Notes: generated by a model not told the origin, from the sequence alone. 64,000 nucleotides of DNA from JBIOXB01 sp050732395 (GCA_050732395.1 JBOHQX010000274.1:1-64000); one strand, 5' to 3'. Shown: positions 43,951 through 53,055, counted from the first letter of the stretch. Made by a program: numbers and translations.

Positions 43951-45000
43951 ATGTGCTACGAATTTTATGGGCTTCAGGAAGCGCCTTTCACTCTCAATCC
44001 GGATCCGCGTTTTCTTTTTTTGAGTGAAAATCACAAAGGAGCATTGCTGCATCTGCAACACCGGCTGGCGCAAGGCGACGGGTTCATGGTTCTCCTCGGC
44101 GATGCGGGGACCGGCAAAACGACCATTCTGCGCACGCTGTTGCGGTCACTGTCCAATGACGTTCGCATCGCATTTATCACGCTCCGGATTCCGAGCTTTC
44201 GGGATTTGTTGATCAATTTGTGCCATGATTTTGGGCTCGACTATCATGGTGAAACGCCGGAATTATTGCTGGCGCTGGGAGACTTTTTGCGGCGGAATGC
44301 GCAGGAAGGGAAAAAAGCGCTGCTGATCCTTGACGAGTCGCATCATCTCAAGAACAAGCTATTGGAAGAGATCCGCTTGCTGTCGAACTATGAAACCGAT
44401 CAATCCAAACTGCTGCAAATTCTCTTTGCCGGGCAAACCGAACTGGAGAAACGCCTGCGCCGGCCAGAATTGAAGCAATTGCGCGAGCGGATCACGTTGC
44501 AGTACGCACTACGGCCACTGCACCGCGAAGACACGATGCGATACATTCGCTGGCGGCTCCAGATCGCGGGTGCGCCGGAGCAGGAAAATATTTTTTCCCC
44601 GGAAGCCGTCGAAGCAATTTATGAATGCACCAACGGCGTGCCGCGTCTGATCAATAGAATGTGCGACAACGCCCTATTGCTGGGATACATGCTGCAAGCG
44701 CGAAGTATCAACGCGACGATCGTGCATAAAGCCGAATTGCGCAGTTCTTTTAACGATGAATCGACGAGGTTCGAGATCCGTGCGCCTGGGTGGGTGGGGC
44801 TCAGCCCGGCAAACGGCAAAAGCCAGCATGGCGCCAAGCGGCACTCGCTGCAAACGCGCTCCGGCGAGCTGGACGCAACGATCGAGGATCATCGCTCCGC
44901 CATTCTGGCCTCCGCCGGCGAGCCCGTGCGCAACGGCAAGTTCTTCATGGAAAAACTCTCCCAATTTCTGCGCAATCCTTTTAATTTTATCAAAGGTTGA
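43951..45000 (+). CDS. XrtA/PEP-CTERM-type AAA ATPase (ExeA-like)
   Basis: A 349-residue ATPase. The ATG at 43951 has GCAGAGGA upstream and begins the family's MCYEFYGLQEAPFTLNPDP segment; a GTG at 43918 is also in frame. Walker A LLGDAGTGKTT near 47, Walker B ALLILDESHH near 123, and CTNGVPRLINRMCDNALLLGY near 228 are typical of the ExeA/GspA ATPases and of the ATPase associated with exosortase-type exopolysaccharide loci (TIGR03015-like). The C-terminal ~90 residues are poorly conserved. It probably regulates assembly or secretion. The intergenic gap before it (about 185 bp) may hold a promoter. Confidence 0.85.
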   Translation: MCYEFYGLQEAPFTLNPDPRFLFLSENHKGALLHLQHRLAQGDGFMVLLGDAGTGKTTILRTLLRSLSNDVRIAFITLRIPSFRDLLINLCHDFGLDYHGETPELLLALGDFLRRNAQEGKKALLILDESHHLKNKLLEEIRLLSNYETDQSKLLQILFAGQTELEKRLRRPELKQLRERITLQYALRPLHREDTMRYIRWRLQIAGAPEQENIFSPEAVEAIYECTNGVPRLINRMCDNALLLGYMLQARSINATIVHKAELRSSFNDESTRFEIRAPGWVGLSPANGKSQHGAKRHSLQTRSGELDATIEDHRSAILASAGEPVRNGKFFMEKLSQFLRNPFNFIKG

Positions 45001-45005
45001 TATAT

Positions 45006-46247
45006 ATGCTCAAAACGCTCATTCCGTTTCATCGTCCTTTGATCGATCAAAGCGATATCGACAACGTCCTGGCGTGCCTGCAATCCGGATGGTTAACGAC
45101 CGGGTCCCGCGCAAATGCGTTCGAAGAAAAATTTGCGGCTTACATCGGCGCACCACACGCCGTCGCGGTGAATTCGTGCACGGCTGCGATGCACCTTGCC
45201 CTGGCCGCGTTGGGCATTCAAGCCGGAGATGAAGTCATCACGTCGCCGATGACCTTCGTGGCAACGTGTGAAGCCATACAATATCTCGGCGCGCGCCCGG
45301 CTTTTATCGACGTGGAACCGGATACGCTCAATCTGGATCCCGCGCGATTGCCCGCCGCTTTGTCCGAACGCACCCGCGCCCTCGTTCCGGTGCACATGGC
45401 GGGACATCCGGCGGATCTACCGGCTCTCCTTGAGTTTGCCGAACGGCACAATCTAAAAGTGATGGAAGATGCAGCTCATGCTGTGGAAGCGGCCATCATG
45501 CCGGCGTATGCCAACGGCGCGTTGCACCCCAGAGGCATTGGCAAGATCGGATCGATCAGCGCAGCCACGTGTTTCAGCTTTTATGCCACCAAAAACGTCA
45601 CTACGGCCGAGGGCGGCATGGTGACGTGCGCCGATGAGGCATTGGCCGCGCATATGCGCAGGCTGTCGTTGCACGGGCTCAGCCGCGACGCCTGGAAGCG
45701 CTATACCGCTTCCGGCTCGTGGTATTATGAGGTCATCGAGCAAGGTTACAAAAATAATCTCACCGACCTGGCCGCAGCATTGGGGCTGTCGCAGCTCGCG
45801 AAAACCGAAGCGATGTGGCAGCGCCGCGCGGAAATCGCAGCGCGCTACCATGCTGCCTTTGCCGAGCTGCCCGAACTGGAAATTCCAACCGCGCGCAAGC
45901 ACGTGCGCCATGCTTGGCATTTGTACATTTTGAAACTTCATCTCAACAAGCTGGTTTGCGATCGCAATCAATTTTTCGAAGCCTTGCGCGCGCGCGGCAT
46001 TTGCTGCTCCGTGCATTTTATTCCGCTGCACTTGATGCCGTTCTATCGCGAGCAGTACGGCTATCAACGCGGGGATTTCCCGGAAGCCGAACGGCAATTC
46101 GAGCGCATCGTCTCCCTGCCGCTCTATCCCGCGCTCACCGATGCCGAAGTTGATCGCGTCATTGCCAGCGTCCAGGAGGTGGTGTATGAGCATCGACGTG
46201 CTCGTTTGGTGCAAGCACGGAGAGAACAATGCGAATTGCCTGGGTAG
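45006..46247 (+). CDS. DegT/DnrJ/EryC1/StrS sugar aminotransferase
   Basis: A 413-residue PLP enzyme; ATG 45006 is preceded by AAAGG at correct spacing (a TTG at 44997 overlaps the previous stop). N-terminal block PFHRPLIDQSDIDNVLACLQSGWLTTG, VNSCTAAMHLALAALGI near 58, DAAHAVEA near 156, and the PLP lysine in SFYATKNVTTAEGGMV at about Lys196. It transfers an amino group to a 4-keto (or 3-keto) nucleotide sugar. The next gene is a formyltransferase and a 4,6-dehydratase-like gene lies at 48220, so 4-amino-4,6-dideoxy sugar synthesis is likely. Confidence 0.92.
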   Translation: MLKTLIPFHRPLIDQSDIDNVLACLQSGWLTTGSRANAFEEKFAAYIGAPHAVAVNSCTAAMHLALAALGIQAGDEVITSPMTFVATCEAIQYLGARPAFIDVEPDTLNLDPARLPAALSERTRALVPVHMAGHPADLPALLEFAERHNLKVMEDAAHAVEAAIMPAYANGALHPRGIGKIGSISAATCFSFYATKNVTTAEGGMVTCADEALAAHMRRLSLHGLSRDAWKRYTASGSWYYEVIEQGYKNNLTDLAAALGLSQLAKTEAMWQRRAEIAARYHAAFAELPELEIPTARKHVRHAWHLYILKLHLNKLVCDRNQFFEALRARGICCSVHFIPLHLMPFYREQYGYQRGDFPEAERQFERIVSLPLYPALTDAEVDRVIASVQEVVYEHRRARLVQARREQCELPG

Positions 46248-47191
46248 GTTTTCATGCGGAAGGCCTTCCGGCTCTGGGCCGGCTCTTGCAGAACGGTGTC
46301 AGGCCAGCCGCGGTTATCACGCTACCGCCGAAGCTTGCCGAGAAGAAGAGTGGCGCAGAGGATTATTCCGAGCTCTGCCGTGAATTTGAAGTGCCGATTT
46401 ATTTTGTGCGCAATATCAATGACAATGAAGCTGTGCAACTCTTGCAGCGCCTGTCGCTCGATGTCTTGTTTGTCATCGGGTGGACGCAAATCCTGCACGC
46501 ACCAGCCTTGCGAACCGCCGCGCTCGGCGTCGTGGGGGCGCACGCTTCGTTGTTGCCGCGCCATCGCGGCCGCGCCCCCATCAATTGGGCTTTGATCAAA
46601 GGCGAAACGCAGACCGGCAATTCTCTCATGTGGCTGGCAGAAAGCGTCGACGCCGGAGCGTTGATCGATCAAACCGTCATTCCGATCACACCATACGATA
46701 CGTGCGCGACGTTATACCAGCGCGTCGCGGAATCCAATCGCGACATGATTTGGGACTTGCTCATTCGCCTGCAAGCCGGGGAACGTCCGGGAACACCGCA
46801 GGCGCATGCGCACGAGCCGCTATTACCCGGCCGCAAGCCCGAAGACGGCTTGATAAATTGGAGAAACGACAGCGCGCAGATTTATGATTTTATCCGTGCG
46901 CTCACGCGCCCATATCCCGGCGCTTTCAGTTGGTTGGAGAATGATCGCTGGCGCATTTGGAAAGCCGGGCTGTTGCCGGGAGCGGCATATCGCGAGGCGC
47001 GCGCCGGGGAAATTGTCGGCGCGATGATCAGCCCCGAAGAGGCAGCTTGCGGACTCGTGGCGGCGTGTTCCTCTGGAGCCATTGTTTTGCTCGAGCTTGA
47101 AAATGAAAGCGGTAAAATTCTCTCCGGCCGAAATTTGAGCGCGCGCGACTGGAGTGGGAAAACTTGGGGCAATACTTCGTTCTCTCGCTAG
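46229..47191 (+). CDS. Formyltransferase (Fmt/ArnA-N fold), probable sugar N-formyltransferase
   Basis: A 320-residue protein overlapping the aminotransferase by 19 bp. The formyl-THF binding motif is HASLLPRHRGRAPINWALIK with His105, and the Asp region SLMWLAESVDAGALI is present; the C-terminal ~100 residues form an OB-like domain as in Fmt. The canonical N-x-H is G-A-H here (Gly103), as far as can be judged by eye. Coupling to a sugar aminotransferase indicates N-formylation of an amino sugar using N10-formyl-THF, not initiator tRNA. A housekeeping fmt is not excluded but would be oddly placed. Confidence 0.85.
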   Translation: MRIAWVGFHAEGLPALGRLLQNGVRPAAVITLPPKLAEKKSGAEDYSELCREFEVPIYFVRNINDNEAVQLLQRLSLDVLFVIGWTQILHAPALRTAALGVVGAHASLLPRHRGRAPINWALIKGETQTGNSLMWLAESVDAGALIDQTVIPITPYDTCATLYQRVAESNRDMIWDLLIRLQAGERPGTPQAHAHEPLLPGRKPEDGLINWRNDSAQIYDFIRALTRPYPGAFSWLENDRWRIWKAGLLPGAAYREARAGEIVGAMISPEEAACGLVAACSSGAIVLLELENESGKILSGRNLSARDWSGKTWGNTSFSR

Positions 47192-47372
47192 ATTTCCTGC
47201 TGCAACCTACCTGCTTATGCTCACGATTTAGCAGAATGCCGAAAAAGCCTCAGTTGCGTGCTTGGCGTCTTCGCGGTTAAGCATTCGGGGTTGCGCTCAT
47301 CCGCGCCGAGGCCCTGAAGCAAACCGGTGTCAGTATGGAAGAGCAATCAAAACGTCCTGGCGAAGCCTTTGC

Positions 47373-48035
47373 ATGATCAAACGACTAGTGGAAAAATTCT
47401 TGGCTGCGGTCGCCGTCATTTTGTTGTCGCCGATTTTTTTGTTGGCAGCCCTAGGTATTCGCCTCTCGAGCGCCGGGCCGGTGTTTTATTGCGCTCAGCG
47501 GATGGGGCGCAATCAACGCATTTTTACCATGTACAAATTCCGCACGATGCACGTACAAACGCGGCCGCAAAGCGCCATTACGGCCACGTACGATCCGCGC
47601 GTGTATCCTTTCGGCGCCTTGCTGCGCAAGCTCAAAATTGATGAGCTCCCACAACTCCTCAATATCTTGAAGGGTGAAATGTCGTTCGTCGGGCCGCGGC
47701 CCGAAGATCCGGCTATCGTGCGAAAACACTATTCACCGCTGCAATTGGAAACGTTGCAAGTACTGCCCGGTCTGGCCAGTCCCGGCAGCATTTATAACTA
47801 CACGCACATCGAAGCCCAGCTTGATACCGCTCATGCGGAAAGATCCTATTTGGAAAAACAACTCAAGCTCAAGCTCGCACTCGAGCTGGTTTACGTGCGC
47901 GAGGCCTCACTCTTTTACGACGCAAGGATCGTGCTGCGTACTTTGTTGGTGATTCTTGCTATTGCATTGGGCAAGCGCCGATTTGGCGACCCGCCAGAAA
48001 TGGAAAAGGCGCAATTGCTCGCGCAAGGCTCCTGA
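47373..48035 (+). CDS. Initiating sugar transferase (PglC/WcaJ-type bacterial sugar transferase)
   Basis: A 220-residue short-form phosphoglycosyl transferase; the ATG at 47373 (MIKRLVEKFLAAVAVILLSP) gives the standard membrane-entry helix, whereas the open frame to 47262 adds unrelated residues. Motifs: GPVFYCAQRMGRNQRIFTMYKFRTM near 34, LRKLKIDELPQLLNILKGEMSFVGPRPEDP near 86-113. It would move a phospho-sugar from a UDP-sugar to undecaprenyl phosphate, starting repeat-unit assembly. The preceding 180-bp gap contains a repeat-like stretch near 47232-47275. Confidence 0.9.
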   Translation: MIKRLVEKFLAAVAVILLSPIFLLAALGIRLSSAGPVFYCAQRMGRNQRIFTMYKFRTMHVQTRPQSAITATYDPRVYPFGALLRKLKIDELPQLLNILKGEMSFVGPRPEDPAIVRKHYSPLQLETLQVLPGLASPGSIYNYTHIEAQLDTAHAERSYLEKQLKLKLALELVYVREASLFYDARIVLRTLLVILAIALGKRRFGDPPEMEKAQLLAQGS

Positions 48036-48219
48036 ATTCCCTGGTAGTGATTCAGTTACAGTGGCTTTCTATTGAGCACGCCCAACGATGAAAAAATCGA
48101 CCAGCGGATTCATAACAGTATCCGTTGGCCGCTTGCCATCGTTGGTGAAAAGAATCTTCAGAGTTTCATGCTAAGTTTCGTTCGCTAATCGACCCCAAAA
48201 AGGAGCGCACTCACACCCG

Positions 48220-50112
48220 ATGATAAACATAATCTGGATTGATCGCATACCGACGCTCGCCCGCCGCCTCATTATCCTGTTCTTCGACCTGACCAGCGTG
48301 AGCGCGTCGCTGGTGCTGGCATTTTCACTGCGTTTTGAAGGCAGGCTTTCCGCCGAAGAGACCAGACAGATGTGGCAGCTTCTTCTGCTGCTCGCGCCGT
48401 TGCGTATGTCGTTTCTGTACGGCTATGGTCTCTACCGCGGCATGTGGCGATACGCCAGCATTGATGATCTCATGACCATCATTCGTGCCGTTTCCTTGAG
48501 CGCGCTCATCAGCATTGCGTGCTATTGGTTCTTGTACGGCTTCGACGGCATGGCGCGCTCGGTGTTCATTATAGATTGGGCGCTGGCGGTGCTGCTGGTG
48601 GGCGGCTCGCGCTTTTTCGTGCGCGCAATGCTGGCCAATTCACCGCAGCTCAAAGGCGGCACGCGCGTTCTGATCGTGGGCGCGGGGGATACCGGTGAAA
48701 GCTTGTTGCGCGAAATCCTTTTCAAGCCCAGCGAGATCGACGTGATCGGCCTGGTGGATGACAATCCCTTGAAGCACCACATGCGCATCCACGGTGTGCC
48801 GGTGTTGGGCACGCACCATCATCTCGCGGTGCTGGTGAAGCGGCACAGCATCGCCGAGATTCTGATCGCCTTGCCCTCCGCCTCTGGTCCGGTGCTGCGC
48901 GAAATCGTCTCGCAGTGCCAGGAAGTCAAAGTGCGTTTTCGTCGCGTGCCGAGCGTCAAAGAACTGTTGGAGGGGAACGTTACGGTGAGCCATTTGCGTG
49001 AGGTTCAACTCGAAGACTTGCTGGGGCGCGCGCCCGTCAATTTGGACAACCAAAACCTCGCAGCGTTTTTGCAAGATAAGATCGTGATGGTCACCGGTGC
49101 CGGCGGATCGATCGGCTCAGAGCTGTGCCGGCAAATTGCCCATTGCAAGCCGCGCCTGCTGCTCATGATGGATCAAGCCGAAAACGGGCTTTATAGCGTC
49201 GACCAAGACTTTTTGAGAAGCAATACCGACGTCGAGCGCCGCTTGATTATCGCCGACGTTACCGATGCGCGCCGTTTGCAGGAGGTTTTCACCAAATATC
49301 ATCCGCAGTTGATTTTTCACGCGGCCGCGCACAAGCACGTTCCGATGATGGAGTTGAACAAGAAAGAAGCGCTTAAGAATAACGTGCTCGGTACGCGGTT
49401 GCTCGCCGAAACCGCGCAAGCATACGCCGCGCTCAAGATGGTGATGATTTCCACGGACAAAGCCGTGAATCCCACCTCCGTGATGGGCGCTTCAAAACGT
49501 TTGGCGGAAATGCTTCTGCAACGCCTCGCCCGCACGAGTCGCACCGCTTTTGTGACCGTGCGCTTTGGCAACGTCTTGGGTAGCGATGGCAGCGTTGTGC
49601 CTCTGTTCAAAAAACAGCTCACGGCCGGCGGGCCGCTCACGGTGACGCATCCTGACATCGAGCGTTATTTTATGACCATCCCCGAGGCGGTGCAGTTGGT
49701 TTTGCAGGCCGGCGCGATGGGGCAGGGCGGTGAAATTTTTGTGCTGGATATGGGCAAGCCGGTGAAAATCGTCGATCTCGCGCGCAATCTCATCACGCTC
49801 GCCGGCTACAAGCCCGAAGACGTCGGCATCAAATTCGTCGGATTGCGGCCCGGTGAAAAGCTCTACGAAGAGTTGTGGCGCAGTGAAGAAAAAGTGCACC
49901 CCACGATGCACAGCAAAATCATGGTGGCGCAAACAGACGTCGCGTGGCCGGAGCTCAATGGCGCACTGGACGAGCTGATGCACGTTCTTCATCACGGCGA
50001 TGATGAAGCTACCGTCGAGCTGCTCCAGCGTTTGGTGCCGACTTTTCATCCTCCCGAACACAATCGAAGAGAAAAAGCACACCGACCATGCAGCGGCGCT
50101 TCTCCTGTGTAG
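48220..50112 (+). CDS. Membrane-bound nucleotide-sugar 4,6-dehydratase/epimerase (CapD/WbpM/PglF-like)
   Basis: A 630-residue protein with four N-terminal TM helices (about 15-130), a CoA-binding-like Rossmann domain (RVLIVGAGDTGESLLREI near 148), then an SDR domain: VTGAGGSIGSELCRQI near 290, HAAAHKHVPMMELN near 366, and STDKAVNPTSVMGASK with Met422 and Lys426 matching the S-M-K type active site of FlaA1-class dehydratases. It likely converts a UDP-GlcNAc-type substrate to the 4-keto-6-deoxy form, feeding the aminotransferase and formyltransferase encoded upstream. It ends the exopolysaccharide locus, convergent with the next gene. Confidence 0.92.
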   Translation: MINIIWIDRIPTLARRLIILFFDLTSVSASLVLAFSLRFEGRLSAEETRQMWQLLLLLAPLRMSFLYGYGLYRGMWRYASIDDLMTIIRAVSLSALISIACYWFLYGFDGMARSVFIIDWALAVLLVGGSRFFVRAMLANSPQLKGGTRVLIVGAGDTGESLLREILFKPSEIDVIGLVDDNPLKHHMRIHGVPVLGTHHHLAVLVKRHSIAEILIALPSASGPVLREIVSQCQEVKVRFRRVPSVKELLEGNVTVSHLREVQLEDLLGRAPVNLDNQNLAAFLQDKIVMVTGAGGSIGSELCRQIAHCKPRLLLMMDQAENGLYSVDQDFLRSNTDVERRLIIADVTDARRLQEVFTKYHPQLIFHAAAHKHVPMMELNKKEALKNNVLGTRLLAETAQAYAALKMVMISTDKAVNPTSVMGASKRLAEMLLQRLARTSRTAFVTVRFGNVLGSDGSVVPLFKKQLTAGGPLTVTHPDIERYFMTIPEAVQLVLQAGAMGQGGEIFVLDMGKPVKIVDLARNLITLAGYKPEDVGIKFVGLRPGEKLYEELWRSEEKVHPTMHSKIMVAQTDVAWPELNGALDELMHVLHHGDDEATVELLQRLVPTFHPPEHNRREKAHRPCSGASPV

Positions 50113-50138
50113 CATTCTTTTGGAGCACTAAAGCGGCC

Positions 50139-50564
50139 TTACGCCTCCAGCTTGGCGTCCAGCGTAATCTGCGCCGTGAGCGCGCGCGAAATGATGCAAT
50201 TCGCTTTGGCGTCATTCGCCAACTCTTCGAATTTGTCGCGCGCGACGCCCGGAACTTTTCCGCTCAATTCCAAATGAATCGTGGTGACCGTCCAATTGCC
50301 TTGCACTTGCTCAAGTGCCAAATTCGCACGCGTGCTCAGTTTTTCCGGCTTGAAACCCGCGCCGCTCAATTTCGCCGAAAGCGCCATGGTGAAGCAGCCC
50401 GCGTGCGCGGCAGCAATCAATTCCTCCGGATTGGTGCCCGCGCCGGATTCAAAGCGGCCGGAAAATGAGTACGGCGTTTCTTTCAGCACGCCGCTTTGCG
50501 AGGACAGCGTGCCCTTGCCTTCTTTCAAAGTACCTTGCCAAACGGCGGAAGCATATCGTTTCAT
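50139..50564 (-). CDS. OsmC family peroxidase-like protein
   Basis: A 141-residue cytoplasmic protein of the usual OsmC length. The start at 50564 has AGGAGG six bases upstream; a longer in-frame start at 50702 adds unrelated residues. Redox cysteines Cys57 (HAGCFTMALS) and Cys123 (ANCIISRAL) are both present, with the family N-terminus MKRYASAVWQGTLKEGKGT. It reduces organic hydroperoxides using thiols. It converges with the exopolysaccharide locus, 27 bp apart. Confidence 0.93.
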   Translation of the reverse strand: MKRYASAVWQGTLKEGKGTLSSQSGVLKETPYSFSGRFESGAGTNPEELIAAAHAGCFTMALSAKLSGAGFKPEKLSTRANLALEQVQGNWTVTTIHLELSGKVPGVARDKFEELANDAKANCIISRALTAQITLDAKLEA

Positions 50565-50691
50565 AGCACACCTCCTGATGTTAGTGACAGTTTCGCATTC
50601 CCGGCGGACGTCAGTGGACATTCCACAAAATATGATGGATGAAACTACCGCCCGGGCGCTGTAAATCATATAGGCGATTATGAACCTTTCA

Positions 50692-51396
50692 TCACCACGC
50701 AATAACTTTGCGGTCCCGCCAGAATTGCCCGGTCAGATTCTGCGGCGCCATGCTGGCGAGCCAGACAATCGTCTCAGCGCCTTTTTGCACGGAGCGCGGG
50801 GCATTGCCACCTCCCATATCGGTGCGCACCCATCCCGGGCAGACTGAGTTTACGGCAATGCCTTTGCTTTTCAGCGCAGCGGAGAGCTGCACAGTGACGG
50901 CATTCAACGCGGCTTTGGAAATGCTGTAGGCCGGAGCATAGGTGCCCATTTCGTTCAACGAACCCGCGCCGCTGGAAACGTTGATAATGCGGCCGCCCTG
51001 GCTTTTCATCAAGAGCGGAACGAACGCCTGCGCCAGCAGGAACGGCGCTATCGTATTCGTCATTAAAGTCTTTTGCAATACCGCTGCGCTGATTTCGAAC
51101 ACCGAGAGTTTTTCATCTTCCAAAATCGCGGCATTGTTCACGAGAGCGTCGAGACGGCCGGAGCGATTGGCAACGGCTTGGACGGCCTCTCGAATGCTTT
51201 CTTCGCTCGTGACCTCGAGTTCTACAAAATCGATTTTCATGCCGTCCTTTAGCAATGAGGCCACTGCCCTTTCGCCAGCTTCACGATTGCGTGCGCCCAA
51301 GAATACGTGGAAACCCTCTTCCAGCAACTGCCGTGCAACTTCTAAGCCGATTCCGCGGTTGGCGCCTGTGATCAAAGCGGTTTTGGGTGTATTCAT
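50692..51396 (-). CDS. SDR family oxidoreductase
   Basis: A 234-residue classical short-chain dehydrogenase: TGANRGIGLEVARQL (cofactor loop) near 10, NNAAILE near 86, and the catalytic YSISK Tyr-Lys pair near 157. The carbonyl-reductase-like C-terminus PGWVRTDMGGGNAPRSVQKGAETIVWLA suggests reduction of small carbonyls with NADPH. It starts 3 bp after the stop codon of the VOC gene, so the two are co-transcribed. Substrate unknown. Confidence 0.9.
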   Translation of the reverse strand: MNTPKTALITGANRGIGLEVARQLLEEGFHVFLGARNREAGERAVASLLKDGMKIDFVELEVTSEESIREAVQAVANRSGRLDALVNNAAILEDEKLSVFEISAAVLQKTLMTNTIAPFLLAQAFVPLLMKSQGGRIINVSSGAGSLNEMGTYAPAYSISKAALNAVTVQLSAALKSKGIAVNSVCPGWVRTDMGGGNAPRSVQKGAETIVWLASMAPQNLTGQFWRDRKVIAW

Positions 51397-51398
51397 CT

Positions 51399-52298
51399 CT
51401 AACCTTCGACAATTTCAACGCCATTTCCATCTTGATCATGCGCAAAAAGAACCCGGCGCTCATTGGGAGCGCCTCTGTCTTCAAATGGCACGCCTGCTGA
51501 CCCGAAGCGTTCGGACAATAGCTCCAAAGTTTGATTGTCGGGAATGCGCATGGAGAACGAGAGCAAGCCCACGGCCTCCGGCGGCGGAGGTGGTGCACCC
51601 TGCCCGGCCCAAACATTCAAGCCCACGTGATGATGATAACCGCCTGCCGACAAAAACAATGCACCAGGATATGAACGTTGCGTCACCTCCCATCCCAGCA
51701 CTCCCCCATAAAATGATTCCGCCTTCTTGAGATCTGAAACATGCAGATGCACGTGCCCGATATCCGTCTGCGCAGGCATCATATAAGCCGAGGAAGAATC
51801 GTTTGCGGCCTCGCTTAGAAGGCTGTCAACCTGAAGCGGCTCGGTAAACATGACCACCGCAGCACCGTGCCAACGCCACTGTTCTCGCGGCCGGTCGGCA
51901 TAAAGCTCGAGGCCGTTGCCATCAGGATCAGCGAGATAAAGCGCCTCGCTCACACCATGATCGGAAAAGCCTTGAAAGGGCCATTCGTTCTTCAGCAAAC
52001 GTCGAAAAATTCTGGCGAGCTCACGGCGGTTCGGGTAGCGGATGGCGACATGAAAGAGTCCGGTGGTGCGGGGCGGCTTGGGTTTCGCATGCGCGCTGGC
52101 GCTCAGTAGAACGTGCGCCGGCGACCGGCCGGTTGCGGAAAGCACAGCGGCCTCACCCTGCCGTGTGATTTCTTTGAACCCGAGCACATCTCTATAGAAC
52201 CTCAAGGCCCGCGGCAAGTCTGAAATTTGCAAATGCGCGTGACCTATCTGTGTTGCCGTGGGCAGGCGAAAGGCTTGAGCGTTCGAAGCTCGCATCAT
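51399..52298 (-). CDS. Two-domain VOC family protein (extradiol dioxygenase-like)
   Basis: A 299-residue protein with two glyoxalase/VOC modules: residues about 16-140 (IGHAHLQISDLPRALRFYRDVLGF...LADPDGNGLELYADRP) and about 170-298 (IGHVHLHVSDLKKAESFYGGVLGW...FAHDQDGNGVEIVEG). Metal ligands His and Glu are visible in both. Overall architecture matches CatE-type ring-cleaving dioxygenases. The next gene, an SDR, may act on the same substrate. Exact reaction not assigned. Confidence 0.87.
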   Translation of the reverse strand: MMRASNAQAFRLPTATQIGHAHLQISDLPRALRFYRDVLGFKEITRQGEAAVLSATGRSPAHVLLSASAHAKPKPPRTTGLFHVAIRYPNRRELARIFRRLLKNEWPFQGFSDHGVSEALYLADPDGNGLELYADRPREQWRWHGAAVVMFTEPLQVDSLLSEAANDSSSAYMMPAQTDIGHVHLHVSDLKKAESFYGGVLGWEVTQRSYPGALFLSAGGYHHHVGLNVWAGQGAPPPPPEAVGLLSFSMRIPDNQTLELLSERFGSAGVPFEDRGAPNERRVLFAHDQDGNGVEIVEG

Positions 52299-52363
52299 GC
52301 TATCGTTGAAGTATAGCTGGGGGCGGCGGTGAAAGTAAGAATAAAATTTATTGACAGGTCATT

Positions 52364-52418
52364 CTGTAACGCAGACTGCCAGCCTGCAAATAGCGCAGGC
52401 CAGACGCCTGCGTTACAG
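52364..52418. repeat. Palindromic repeat (CTGTAACGCAG arms)
   Basis: CTGTAACGCAG at 52364-52374 pairs exactly with 52408-52418, and an inner GCCTGC/GCAGGC stem lies within. It sits 29 bp after the YceI stop codon on the minus strand. It looks like a REP-type hairpin and may also stop or stabilise the YceI transcript, although no T-run follows. Confidence 0.6.
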
Positions 52419-52446
52419 CAACCGCTCAATATATGGCACAGAATCT

Positions 52447-53055
52447 CTAGTTTGAAGCTTTTTCCGCTTTGGGCGTTTTTGCTTCGAGATTCAGGGTGAT
52501 GTCGACGTCCTTGCCCACGATGAGATTGCCGGGTTCAAACGTCCGGTCCCATTTCACGCCGTAATCGAAGCGATTGATCGTGGTCTTGGCTTCGACGCCC
52601 AAGCGGGTGTCGCCGTCCTGATCCTTGATGGTGCCTAAAATCGTGAACGGCAGGGCCACTTCTTTGGTCACGCCGCGTAGTGTCAGATCCCCGATCGCGA
52701 CGTAGCCTTCGCCCTTCTTCTCGATTTTCTTACTGGCGAACGTAATCAGCGAATCTTTGGCAACGTTGAAAAAATCATCGCTGCGCAAGTGAATGTCGCG
52801 GTTCTCATTTTCCGTGTCGATGCTGGCCGTGTGGATGACGACGTTGACGGAAGATTTGGTGACGTCCTTGTCATCATAGACGATCGTGCCGGAGAACTTT
52901 TTGAACGCGCCATTCACTTTGGCAATCGCCATGTGCCGTACCGTGAAGCCGACGTTCGAGTGCGAGGGATCGATCAGGAATTTTTCGCCGGCAAAGCCTG
53001 GCACGGTCAACAGGCTGAGCACGAACACTGCAACAAAAACAGTCTTGAAACGCAT
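52447..53055 (-). CDS. YceI family periplasmic protein
   Basis: A 202-residue secreted protein with signal peptide ending near GFAG (residue 23). The lipocalin-like YceI fold is evident: FLIDPSHSNVGFTVRHMAIAKVNGAF, HTASIDTENENRDIHLRSDDFFNVAK, and NRFDYGVKW near the C-terminus. YceI proteins bind isoprenoid lipids and are induced by stress or base. It lies 71 bp downstream of the MarR regulator gene on the same strand and is probably controlled by it. The C-terminal ~10 residues are charged and poorly conserved. Confidence 0.93.
   Translation of the reverse strand: MRFKTVFVAVFVLSLLTVPGFAGEKFLIDPSHSNVGFTVRHMAIAKVNGAFKKFSGTIVYDDKDVTKSSVNVVIHTASIDTENENRDIHLRSDDFFNVAKDSLITFASKKIEKKGEGYVAIGDLTLRGVTKEVALPFTILGTIKDQDGDTRLGVEAKTTINRFDYGVKWDRTFEPGNLIVGKDVDITLNLEAKTPKAEKASN

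Noticed and set aside
46229..47191. Housekeeping methionyl-tRNA formyltransferase
   Set aside because: The 19-bp overlap with a sugar aminotransferase and the altered N-x-H motif favour a sugar N-formyltransferase, though the fold alone does not exclude fmt.
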